64,000 nt of DNA. Source: Victivallis lenta. Lineage in GTDB: Bacteria; Verrucomicrobiota; Lentisphaeria; Victivallales; Victivallaceae. The stretch is taken from contig NZ_VUNS01000011.1 in the NCBI RefSeq assembly GCF_009695545.1, forward strand, positions 1 through 64,000, written 5' to 3'. Made by a program: the position numbers and the translations under genes. Positions 41,946 to 50,065 of this stretch are shown here, piece after piece (position 1 is the stretch's first letter; the number at the start of each line of letters is the position of its first letter). Under the pieces are notes generated by a model that was not told the DNA's origin, ran no database searches, and saw nothing but the letters and a program-made list of their open reading frames with translations.

Positions 41946-44325
41946 TTACTCACAAATCAAGGCTGCTGCCGATTGTGTAGCCGTGGCGCGTGACTTCCTG
42001 GGGCTGCAACTGTCCCCGGAGGGGCGTTGCGCGGCGACGTGGCGCGGCGGCGCTAATCCCGAATCGGTTTCGATTAACCGCGACGGCTGGCACGATTTCG
42101 GGACGGAGGAATCCGGCAGCGTTATCGACCTGGTTGCGCGTGTCCGCTGTTCCGGGAATCTCGCGGAGGCACAAGAGCTTTTAGGGAACTATTTACACCT
42201 GTCTCCAACAATGGCGACGAAGGCCGGCTGCATCGAATCCGGAGAGAGGTACGATAAGTTAATTGCAGCAGGATATCACGAGGTCAAACGGTACAACTAT
42301 ACCGACGCCGCCGGCGTGCTGGTGAATCAGGTCGTCCGGCTGGAACATCCAACGCAAAAAAAGGAGTTTCTGCAATGCACACCGCGCGGGTGGGGATTGC
42401 GTGACGTTATCCCGCCGCTGTACAATCTGCCGATGCTGCGCTCCTCCTCCTGGGCGTTGCTGGTCGAGGGCGAAAAGGACGCGGACAATCTGATCGCGTT
42501 CAATTTGCCCGCCACCACCGTCTGCGGAGGCGCTAAAAAATGGCGGGACGAATACACGCAGGAGTTCGACGACAAGGATGTGGCAATCCTGCCCGACAAT
42601 GACGACGCAGGCCGCGCCCATGCCCGTTTGATTGCTCATAAATTAGTCGCGCGCGCGCGTGTGAAGTCGGTTCGGATCGTGCCGACCAGCAGCGCCCCGA
42701 AAGGCGACGTTTCCGACTTCTTCGCTGAGGGGCGTACCTGGGATGATGTCGCCGCCCTGATTGCCGCCGCGCCCGCCTTAACCGCCGCAGAGCTGGCCGA
42801 CGCGGTCGATGACTACAATATCGAGGAAGCGAAAGCGGCGAATTCTGTTCCGTTCCGCAACTTCACGCCGACCGTTCAGGAGCAGCCCGGAGGCCGAAAA
42901 AAGACAATCAAATCGCCGCGGCAGATCAATAAACTGATCGACGACGTGAACCGGCGGTTTCTCGGCTTCCCGCGTAAAGTCGGCGAAAAATTGTTCGACC
43001 ATGACCGCGATACCCGGCGGATTGTCTATGTCGAGCGCCAGACGGCATTTTTTGCATGGATTCAGCGCAAATCCGGCCAGTTGATCGAATGGTCAAGAGA
43101 GGAAGGATGCGTGACCAAAGAAGAGCTTTTCGAGGGTGTATTTGCTGCCGCACGCCGCTATGAAGCAATCAGTCATGTTCCGGACTGGCCGCGCCGGGAT
43201 GATGTGTACTATGCTTATTCTGAACTGCCGAAGCCGGACCCGGAACACAAATATTTTGAAAAGCTGGTCAGCTTCTTTGAGCCGGTAAACGATTGCTACC
43301 GGGTATTGCTGAAAGCGATGATTACCGCGCCTTTGTTTTACATTCGCGGCGTGCCGCGGCCGGTATGGATCGTCGATTCTGTGGACGGAGCCGGAAGCGG
43401 CAAAACAAAACTGGTCGAGGCTATCGCGGAACTGTACGGAGCCGCGCCGATATCGACCAACGAGAACGAAATCAAAAAGCAGTATACAGACCTTGTAAAA
43501 CGGGTGGTTTCGAGCGCCGGCCGGCAATCGCGCATTCTGCTGCTGGATAACGTGACCGGTTCGTTCACCTGTCCCGAGCTGGCGGACATGGCGACCAAAA
43601 CCGATATTTCCGGCCGGCCGGCCTACGGCAGCGGGGAGGAAGTCAGACCGAATAACCTGGTCTATGTCATTACCGCGAATTCCGCGAACGTGGACAATGA
43701 TATCGCAAGCCGGGCATACTATGTGTACGTCAGGCGGCCTGCCTATTCCGTGAACTGGTTGCGTGATTTATTCGACTACATCCGCGAATACCGCTTGAAT
43801 ATTCTGGTCGATTTGATCGATATTCTTGAACACCACAGGCCGTTCGGCCTGCCGCCCGTGACCCGGTGCCCGGAGTTCGAGACGATGATTTTACAGACGC
43901 ATTGCCGTGACACCGACGAATACAGCAACGTCATAAAGCTGATCACGCAGGACAAAGCCGAAACCAACGTTGAGGAAGAGCGCGCGAAACAAGTGGAAGA
44001 GGTATTGCGCTATCATCTGATCGAGGTTCAGAGCGTGCCGCGGATTAATCCTGACACTGACCGCGTTTTCATTCGCTCCGAGGTGCTGGAAGCATGGTTG
44101 AAGCGGGAGAACGCTTTCAAGGATGACCGCAATATCGTGCAGACTGTCCGGAATCTGGCGAACGTCGGCTTGCTGCAGACGATTGATAAAAAGGTCAGGC
44201 GCTACCCGTGGAGAGGTAATCCGCGCTCCGGCGTACTTTGGAATCCGCCATGTAGCGGAAACGAAGAAATTATCACTATCGGCAGAATCGGCAGCGGAAA
44301 AATAGGTGTTGTAATCGAGATATAA
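41932..44325 (+). CDS. Primase-helicase (Toprim plus P-loop helicase)
   Basis: 797 residues. N-terminal ~80 residues look like a CHC2-type primase domain (GLQLSPEGRCAATWRGGANP, SINRDGWHDFGTEESGSVID) but without the zinc Cys. Then Toprim (SSWALLVEGEKDADNLIAFN, VAILPDNDDAGRAHA) for primer synthesis. The C-terminal half has Walker A DSVDGAGSGKTKLVEAIAEL and RILLLDNVTGSFT plus VITANSANVDNDIASRAYYV of an SF3/AAA-like motor. Acts at the prophage origin, and iteron-like repeats follow the gene. Confidence 0.85.
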   Translation: MKFYDYSQIKAAADCVAVARDFLGLQLSPEGRCAATWRGGANPESVSINRDGWHDFGTEESGSVIDLVARVRCSGNLAEAQELLGNYLHLSPTMATKAGCIESGERYDKLIAAGYHEVKRYNYTDAAGVLVNQVVRLEHPTQKKEFLQCTPRGWGLRDVIPPLYNLPMLRSSSWALLVEGEKDADNLIAFNLPATTVCGGAKKWRDEYTQEFDDKDVAILPDNDDAGRAHARLIAHKLVARARVKSVRIVPTSSAPKGDVSDFFAEGRTWDDVAALIAAAPALTAAELADAVDDYNIEEAKAANSVPFRNFTPTVQEQPGGRKKTIKSPRQINKLIDDVNRRFLGFPRKVGEKLFDHDRDTRRIVYVERQTAFFAWIQRKSGQLIEWSREEGCVTKEELFEGVFAAARRYEAISHVPDWPRRDDVYYAYSELPKPDPEHKYFEKLVSFFEPVNDCYRVLLKAMITAPLFYIRGVPRPVWIVDSVDGAGSGKTKLVEAIAELYGAAPISTNENEIKKQYTDLVKRVVSSAGRQSRILLLDNVTGSFTCPELADMATKTDISGRPAYGSGEEVRPNNLVYVITANSANVDNDIASRAYYVYVRRPAYSVNWLRDLFDYIREYRLNILVDLIDILEHHRPFGLPPVTRCPEFETMILQTHCRDTDEYSNVIKLITQDKAETNVEEERAKQVEEVLRYHLIEVQSVPRINPDTDRVFIRSEVLEAWLKRENAFKDDRNIVQTVRNLANVGLLQTIDKKVRRYPWRGNPRSGVLWNPPCSGNEEIITIGRIGSGKIGVVIEI

Positions 44326-44347
44326 GCAAAAATGTTTTCAAATGCCG

Positions 44348-44551
44348 TGTTGCAGGTTGCAGCAGTTGAAGCAAACAATAAGGAAAAGTTTTCGGAAATG
44401 ATATGTAGCAAGTTGTAGCAATTGAAGCGCTACCAGCGGCGACAAGGGTGCTTCAACGCAAGCACCAAGGCAAAAAGATCGATTTTAAGTTCAGCTTCAA
44501 ACTGCAACATATCTTTTTCTATATAGAGATGTATTACGTACTTATTACGTA
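44348..44551. other. Candidate replication origin with iteron-like repeats
   Basis: Downstream of the primase-helicase gene. Two 25-base imperfect direct repeats (44348-44372 and 44404-44428; 21 of 25 identical) end in TTGAAGC. Two inverted copies of this heptamer lie at 44450-44456 and 44494-44500. Two direct copies of TATTACGTA follow at 44532-44540 and 44543-44551. The stretch is AT-rich and has no long gene. Origin function is inference. Confidence 0.45.
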
Positions 44552-44617
44552 TCTATGAAAAGCCACATTAATACGCACATAGCTATGAAGTCTATGTTGC
44601 ACACGAGGCCGGGGAAA

Positions 44618-44902
44618 ATGATAAAGCAAAAATTGCAAGCAATTGTCGGGGCCGAGCGGCGGAACGTTCCGCAATGCAATTGGCCGAATTACGATATTGA
44701 AACCGCCGACTATATCGACGCGATTGTCGAGGAACCGGAACAGTTCGAGGTTTTGACCGCGAAACTGTGGCAGCGGATTCAACGGTACAAGACCGCCGAC
44801 CTGTCGCACATTCCGCCGGCGCTGCTGCGGTATGAGGGCGAAACAATGCAGGAATATTTGAACCGCTGCTATGATGTGGCGGGCTATGTGGGAGGGCTGT
44901 AA
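44618..44902 (+). CDS. Unrecognised prophage protein
   Basis: 94 residues from ATG 44618 (MIKQKLQAIVGAERRN), chosen because GGGGAAA precedes it; longer starts exist at 44555 and 44585. Helical, acidic middle (DYIDAIVEEPEQFEVLTAKL). Two bases before the PD-(D/E)XK gene. No family recognised. Confidence 0.55.
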   Translation: MIKQKLQAIVGAERRNVPQCNWPNYDIETADYIDAIVEEPEQFEVLTAKLWQRIQRYKTADLSHIPPALLRYEGETMQEYLNRCYDVAGYVGGL

Positions 44903-44903
44903 C

Positions 44904-45662
44904 ATGCCGGGAACGCAACAAGGAACACATCCGGCCGGCCGGGTGATTACGTTCGATGAGGGGCCGCACACATATATTGACGACCGCGGCGATTCGTACA
45001 CCAGCTTTACACGGCTGATTCATAACTATTTTCCGCAGTTCGAGGCCGAAAAAGTAGCGTCCAGAATTGCCAAGAAGCGCGGCAAGACTGTTCCGGAGCT
45101 GTTGCAGGAATGGGCCGATGCCGGAGAAGATGCGAGCGATTACGGGACCCGCACGCATGAGAACTGCGAATATCGCATGAAGGGAATGCCGGAGCCGAAC
45201 ACAGCCAGAGACGAACGGGAGCGCGCCACCTTCGCCAATGCCGTTGCTGTGGTAGATTATCTGAAGTCGAAATACCAGTTCATCGCCGCAGAGAAGATTC
45301 TGTTTTCGCCGCGCTGTCTGGTCGCCGGAACGGTCGATTTGCTGATGGCGGATTGTAATGTGTTGTGGATTCTCGATTACAAGACCAACAAGGCAATCAA
45401 GCGTACCGGGTACGGCATGGGACTGGGGCCGCTGGCGCATCTGGTCAATTGCAATTTTGAGCATTATGCGATGCAATTGTCATTGGCTGAAGTTGTCGCC
45501 AAACTGGAGGGATATATCCCGCGTGATACGATATGCCGCCGGGCGCTGATTCATTTTCCGCCGATGGCTGCGCCGGAATTCATCGAGACGCCGAACCGGT
45601 CCGGCGAGTGTTACGAAATGCTGATTGATTACGTTTCAAACTATAACCGCGTACCGTTTTAG
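44904..45662 (+). CDS. PD-(D/E)XK nuclease (RecB/Cas4-like)
   Basis: 252 residues. Motifs: GTRTHENCEY with His85, FIAAEKILFS with Glu130, GTVDLLMAD with Asp145, ILDYKTNKAI with Asp158 and Lys160, and YAMQLSLAEV with Gln191. This is the PDDEXK_1 pattern of phage recombination exonucleases. Frame is open upstream to 44871, but ATG 44904 fits best. Probably processes DNA ends in replication or packaging. Confidence 0.85.
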   Translation: MPGTQQGTHPAGRVITFDEGPHTYIDDRGDSYTSFTRLIHNYFPQFEAEKVASRIAKKRGKTVPELLQEWADAGEDASDYGTRTHENCEYRMKGMPEPNTARDERERATFANAVAVVDYLKSKYQFIAAEKILFSPRCLVAGTVDLLMADCNVLWILDYKTNKAIKRTGYGMGLGPLAHLVNCNFEHYAMQLSLAEVVAKLEGYIPRDTICRRALIHFPPMAAPEFIETPNRSGECYEMLIDYVSNYNRVPF

Positions 45663-45671
45663 GAGGACCGA

Positions 45672-46220
45672 ATGAGTTGCAATAAAATCTATGACCGGCG
45701 GCACACTGAATGCGCTGGCTGCCCGGATACATCTGAATGTCAATTGCATAACGTTTGTACATGCTATGGGGGGTACAGCAATGCCGCGGATGCGTGCAAA
45801 GCCTGCGCGAATCGTGAATATTGCCAAGCTGCCAAAGATGAAAAATTTCATGCCAAGCGACATGGAGAACCGTCTATCAGTCTGATTGATGTGGAATATT
45901 CGTCACAAGAAGCAAGTCCGCAGGAAGTAAGCCGGGAAAGTGAAGTATTGAATCGGCTGTTTGAATGTTGTAATCACAATCCGTTGACCATAGCAATAGC
46001 AATAGCGCGTCACGGTGGTATGAGTTATGCCGAAATTGCGCGCGCGCTCGGGACATCGAAACAACGTGTTTATTGGAGGATTACGAAAGTCAGAAATTCG
46101 GCGTTGGTGGCTTATTTGTGCGGCCAGCGTTCCAGCAAGCACCGCAATAGTGCAATCAAGGTCAGTACGATAGAAGATCAGGAAAGAACCGGCAAAAAGG
46201 TACTTCCTGGAGATAAATAA
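45672..46220 (+). CDS. Cys-rich HTH protein, possible late regulator
   Basis: 182 residues. The first 60 hold ten Cys (ECAGCPDTSECQLHNVCTCY, ACKACANREYCQ) and should bind metal; the C-terminal half has an HTH like region 4 of sigma factors (GGMSYAEIARALGTSKQRVY). Strong RBS AGGAGG at 45661-45666. It precedes the packaging genes, a usual location for a late transcription activator. Family not assigned. Confidence 0.6.
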   Translation: MSCNKIYDRRHTECAGCPDTSECQLHNVCTCYGGYSNAADACKACANREYCQAAKDEKFHAKRHGEPSISLIDVEYSSQEASPQEVSRESEVLNRLFECCNHNPLTIAIAIARHGGMSYAEIARALGTSKQRVYWRITKVRNSALVAYLCGQRSSKHRNSAIKVSTIEDQERTGKKVLPGDK

Positions 46221-46290
46221 AAAAAAGTGGGCTAGGGCGGTTCGCTATTTCTCTATTTTTCAACATCAAAAAATTTTGGGTCAAAGCAAT

Positions 46291-47289
46291 ATGGCATTAT
46301 TTGAAATACAGCCGCGGCGGACACTGAACGGAACCGGCGGCGTTGCGGTAGCGGAAAATGAGACGGTCCGGGTTTGCGGTCCGCTGTTGAAATTAAAAAA
46401 CGCAATTGGAACGCTTGAACGCGGGAAAAATATTCATTTTGTGACGGCGGGTAGTTGGGCGCTGCATGACTTGGTGAAATACCTGTTGACGCAGACGGGA
46501 CCGGCTGATTTGTTGGCATTCACTTGGAGCCTGACAATTCCGGCAGCGGTAACATTAATACGGCAGCAGGAAGCCGGAAATTTGCGGAATATGTCGTTTA
46601 TCGTCGATGCAAAAATGAGCAAATGGTCTGCGGCCGCGCTGTCGATTCTGACGAAACATTGTGACAGGATTGTCCGTACTGCGAATCATGCGAAAGGCTT
46701 TTTATTGAGCAATGCGGAATGGCGCGTATCGGTAATCAGTTCTGCGAATTTCAGCAATAACCCGCGTATTGAGGGCGGATGTATCAGCACAAATCCGGTT
46801 GTTTTCGATATGCACCGGGAATGGATCGAACAGCTTTTGCACGACGGGGACCCGTTCCGGGCGGAGACAGAGCCGCTGCCGGTTCAAGCGGCTGCAGGAC
46901 CAGACAAGACTTTGTTTTTGATTCGCGGTTTGCCGGGTTCGGGAAAATCGACACTGGCGCACATGCTGACGGATACGGTTTTTGAGAATGACGATTTTTT
47001 CACTGTGGGCGGAAATTATCTGTTTTCAGCGCGGGAACTGCCGCGGGCGGCGGCGACCTGTTACAACAATGTCCGTGATGCAATGGAAGAAGGGCGGCCG
47101 CGCATCGCGGTTGCAAATGTGTTTGCGGAGGCGGCGGGAATGGACCGTTATATTCAGTTGGCCGGCGCAATGGGTTATGCGGTCGTGTCTCTGATTGTGG
47201 AAAATCGCAGCGCGCGCGAAAATATCCACAGTGTGACGCCGGCGGCCATAGATGGAATGAAGCGGCGTTTTGAGGTAAAACTATGCTGA
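46291..47289 (+). CDS. PLD-like domain fused to P-loop polynucleotide-kinase-like domain
   Basis: 332 residues. The N-terminal ~185 residues look like a phospholipase-D-type fold with a single HKD-like motif: NHAKGFLLSNAEW (His133, Lys135) then VISSANFSNNPRIEGG, matching H-x-K ... S-x-N with a missing acidic residue. The C-terminal ~130 are an AAA_33/NEDD4BP2-type kinase: FLIRGLPGSGKSTLA, FENDDFFTVGG and NIHSVTPAAIDGMKRRFE. A possible nucleic-acid end-processing enzyme. Start at ATG 46291; the frame extends to 46276. Placed before the terminase genes. Confidence 0.75.
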   Translation: MALFEIQPRRTLNGTGGVAVAENETVRVCGPLLKLKNAIGTLERGKNIHFVTAGSWALHDLVKYLLTQTGPADLLAFTWSLTIPAAVTLIRQQEAGNLRNMSFIVDAKMSKWSAAALSILTKHCDRIVRTANHAKGFLLSNAEWRVSVISSANFSNNPRIEGGCISTNPVVFDMHREWIEQLLHDGDPFRAETEPLPVQAAAGPDKTLFLIRGLPGSGKSTLAHMLTDTVFENDDFFTVGGNYLFSARELPRAAATCYNNVRDAMEEGRPRIAVANVFAEAAGMDRYIQLAGAMGYAVVSLIVENRSARENIHSVTPAAIDGMKRRFEVKLC

Positions 47290-47543
47290 CGGAAAAGAAC
47301 TTGCAAGATATTGAGGAATGCGGAGCGCGCCAGTTTACCGAGGAAGAGACTTGTATCATTGCAGACGTATCGGAAAAGGAATACGAGTGTAATCCGGAGG
47401 CGCGGCGGCGTTATCGGCGGGGGATGCTGAAAGCGCAATTTGAGGTGCGCGAAACAGTGCGGAAGATGGCCGCGGAAGGTGTGCCGCAGATGGTGAAAAT
47501 CTTTCAAAGCTACATTGACCGAATCGAATTTCCGGAGGAATAA
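47283..47543 (+). CDS. Small prophage protein next to terminase
   Basis: 86 residues, helical, acidic N-terminus (MLTEKNLQDIEECGARQFTE), with RRRYRRGMLKAQFEVRETVR in the middle. The ATG overlaps the fusion gene stop by seven bases; two bases separate it from the next gene. Could be a packaging accessory protein or part of a small terminase. Family unknown. Confidence 0.55.
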   Translation: MLTEKNLQDIEECGARQFTEEETCIIADVSEKEYECNPEARRRYRRGMLKAQFEVRETVRKMAAEGVPQMVKIFQSYIDRIEFPEE

Positions 47544-47545
47544 AG

Positions 47546-48079
47546 ATGGCATTGACCCGAGTAAAACGCAGCGGCGAACCGCGCCGGAAAGCGTCTTTGC
47601 CTCCGCCGGTCAAAGCGTCGGTCAAAGCGATGACGAAAAAAGAGTTTGCCGATTGGACCGGCAAGAGCCTGCCGGCGGTCCGGAAGTTATGCGACAAAGG
47701 CCGGTTCTTTTTGGACGGATTCGGAGAATTTGAAGCGGTCAAGACCGGCACATCAAAAACCGCGCCGCTGGAAATCCGACCGGTTGAAGCTGCCCCGGTT
47801 GAACAGCATACGCGCCGGGGAACGGAGAATCTGTCATTTGCGGAACTGAAAGCGCGGAAGCTCGAAGCGGAAATCCGGCACTTGGAGCAACGCACGCTTG
47901 ACCGTCAGGAAACCATAGAGCGCAATTTTGAAGCGGAAATCATTGAAAAGCTGATTGATGCGCTGCAACCATTGAAGGATGCTTTTGTAAAATGCAAATT
48001 AACTCCGGAACAGACCAGTTTAATCACCGGCGCGCTGAACGAATCATTGCAGCAGTTAGAAAGATCGTTGATACAATAA
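47546..48079 (+). CDS. Probable terminase small subunit (Nu1-like)
   Basis: 177 residues. A winged HTH-like segment is visible: MTKKEFADWTGKSLPAVRKL, CDKGRFFLDGFGEFE. A coiled-coil helix follows (LKARKLEAEIRHLEQRTLDR). The design matches Nu1-type small terminases, which recognise the packaging site and feed DNA to the large subunit. It overlaps TerL by 88 bases if TerL starts at 47992. Confidence rests on position and fold pattern. Confidence 0.65.
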   Translation: MALTRVKRSGEPRRKASLPPPVKASVKAMTKKEFADWTGKSLPAVRKLCDKGRFFLDGFGEFEAVKTGTSKTAPLEIRPVEAAPVEQHTRRGTENLSFAELKARKLEAEIRHLEQRTLDRQETIERNFEAEIIEKLIDALQPLKDAFVKCKLTPEQTSLITGALNESLQQLERSLIQ

Positions 48080-49809
48080 CGCCGATTGCATACATGCGCC
48101 CGGTCGAATACTGCGAAGCCGTGGTCAATTTGAGTGCAGACAAGACGGCTGCGGCCTCCGGGTTGATTCGCATTCGGGACGTAACTCCGTATCTGGTGGA
48201 CCCGATCAACTATTTTGAGCATCACGGAAAATGCAAAGAGACGTGCCAAGCGGTCGAACAGACCGCCAAATCGACCGGCTGGAAGATGGGCGCGATGTGG
48301 CGCTTGCGCCATATGCCGTCACCGGCTGCAATTCTGTATCAGAACGAGGATGTAGGGAAAAAGATTGTCCGCGACAGCTTTTTGCCGATGCTTCGATGTG
48401 AACCGGATTATCGGCGCGCTGTTCCGGAACGTGCCAACGAGAACCCGAAATTTCTTGATTTGCCGGATGCACCGGTCTACCTGATGAGTGCGGAACAGGC
48501 GATTATTTCTATCCCGCTCGGGCTGATTGTCGGGGACGAAATCAATAAATGGCGGCAGGAAAAAGCGAACCGCAACAAGAAGAAAATCACGTCGGATGAA
48601 GATTACCAAGTCTCGAAGCTGAAAGACATGGACAAACGGACCCGGACGTTTTACGACAGCTTGCGGGTTTTGGTCTGTTCGCCGGAGGGAAAAAACGCGC
48701 CGATTACAACCGAGTTTAAACAATCGAGCATGGGTTACTTTCATTGCCGTTGTGTGGAATGCGGAGAACTGGCGTTCAATTCCACAATGCCGGAGGATTA
48801 TTTTTCCTACGAGGCGACAGACGGAACGGTGAACCGCGCGACGATTCGCTTAACCTGCCCGAAATGCGGCCATGTTCATACCGAAGCCGACAAAATTATG
48901 ATCACTCGCGGCGGCGCATATGTTCACGAGCATCCGGAGCGGTTCGATTATCACGCCGGTTTCTGTTGGGGAGCGCTGGCGGCGCAGTTTCCCGGCGTTG
49001 ACTGGCTGGAAATCTGTCAGGCAATCGAGAATGCGAAGAACTCGAACAGCTACGAAACACAGGCATATTTATGCAACTCCATCAAGGGAGTTGAGTTTGT
49101 GCCGACTGTCGTAACCGGAGAAAAAATCAGTGTTGTACGCAGCCACTTTATACCGGAGTTGCCACCGGATGTGTTTTTCTCGGCGGTTTATATGGGGGTG
49201 GACACGCAGGAAGTCGGTTATTGGTGGCAGGTATGGGGCATTGATCTGGCCGGTAACTGGTATACGCTGGATTATGGTTTTGCGTGGGACGATCAAGCGG
49301 TAATCGATGCTTGGAATCGGGAATATTGCGGCATTCGCCCGATGGCCGGAATCATCGATGAAGGCGGCCACCGAAAACCGGATGTAGATAATCTGCTGGC
49401 GTTGCTCGGCAGCGGCTTTTTCAAGTATAAGGGGGAAGGCGGAAATCGCAAGGAAAATTACCGGATATCGGAACAGGATGAATTTTTGATTCTGGCGATG
49501 GCGAAACGTTATCAGGCGCGTTTGCTGTATCTGATTTACAGCCAGCATCGGAAAAATAATCATTACTGGTTCATCGTGTGTCCGATCAAGAAGACATTCA
49601 CACAGCAGATGGCAAGCGTGCAAGCGCCGGCCGGAGACCCGGAAGCGGATTTTGAGGAATGGACCCCATACGATCGGCAGCATGATTTATTTGATGCAGG
49701 AAAAATGATTCTGCTTATTCATGATTTTGCGTGTAATGAATTCCCATCGTCATTTTGGCGACGGCCGGCCGGTTATTCGGAACCGCAACCGGCGGCGGTT
49801 CTGGTCTGA
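47992..49809 (+). CDS. Terminase large subunit, GpA family
   Basis: 605 residues. N-terminal ATPase: a relaxed Walker A near VEQTAKSTGWKMGAMWR (residues 88-105) and the GpA Walker B IVGDEINKW. A zinc-ribbon follows (HCRCVECGELAF, LTCPKCGHVH). The C-terminal RNase-H-type nuclease starts YMGVDTQEVGYWWQVWGIDL. GpA enzymes cut concatemers and drive packaging. Start 47992 overlaps the small subunit; start at 48094 (MRPVEYCEAV) is a real alternative. Followed by the first copy of the intergenic element. Confidence 0.85.
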   Translation: MQINSGTDQFNHRRAERIIAAVRKIVDTITPIAYMRPVEYCEAVVNLSADKTAAASGLIRIRDVTPYLVDPINYFEHHGKCKETCQAVEQTAKSTGWKMGAMWRLRHMPSPAAILYQNEDVGKKIVRDSFLPMLRCEPDYRRAVPERANENPKFLDLPDAPVYLMSAEQAIISIPLGLIVGDEINKWRQEKANRNKKKITSDEDYQVSKLKDMDKRTRTFYDSLRVLVCSPEGKNAPITTEFKQSSMGYFHCRCVECGELAFNSTMPEDYFSYEATDGTVNRATIRLTCPKCGHVHTEADKIMITRGGAYVHEHPERFDYHAGFCWGALAAQFPGVDWLEICQAIENAKNSNSYETQAYLCNSIKGVEFVPTVVTGEKISVVRSHFIPELPPDVFFSAVYMGVDTQEVGYWWQVWGIDLAGNWYTLDYGFAWDDQAVIDAWNREYCGIRPMAGIIDEGGHRKPDVDNLLALLGSGFFKYKGEGGNRKENYRISEQDEFLILAMAKRYQARLLYLIYSQHRKNNHYWFIVCPIKKTFTQQMASVQAPAGDPEADFEEWTPYDRQHDLFDAGKMILLIHDFACNEFPSSFWRRPAGYSEPQPAAVLV

Positions 49810-49848
49810 TTTTGACGTTTCGCCCCTTTCTGAAAAGGGGGGATTTTC
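49810..49848 (+). promoter_or_regulatory. Intergenic element copy 1 (TTTTGACGTTT type)
   Basis: Starts directly after the TerL stop: TTTTGACGTTTCGCCC, followed by CCCCTTT/AAAGGGG hairpin arms around CTGA and a T-run before the next ATG. One of four similar elements in the late operon. Promoter, processing site or leader; undetermined. Confidence 0.6.
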
Positions 49849-50064
49849 ATGTTTGCGGAAGACGTGTTGCATGATATTGAACAAATGATTTGCGGCCGGG
49901 CGACCGATGCAGTCAAGAAACGTACCGTTGACGGGGTTTCGCTGGAATATTACAGCATCGAAGAACTGTTGATTCTGCGCGACAAGTTCAAATATCTGGC
50001 GGCGGCTGAATCCGGCGAAGCGCCGCAGCTCCCCGGACAAGTCTTTTTGGAATTCCGGGGGTAA
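49849..50064 (+). CDS. gpW-like head-tail connector protein
   Basis: 71 residues. The size and location between terminase and portal, together with VDGVSLEYYSIEELLILRDK, fit gpW family proteins, which seal the portal and allow tail joining. The start is set by the end of the upstream repeat element. One base separates it from the portal gene. Confidence 0.65.
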   Translation: MFAEDVLHDIEQMICGRATDAVKKRTVDGVSLEYYSIEELLILRDKFKYLAAAESGEAPQLPGQVFLEFRG

Positions 50065-50065
50065 T

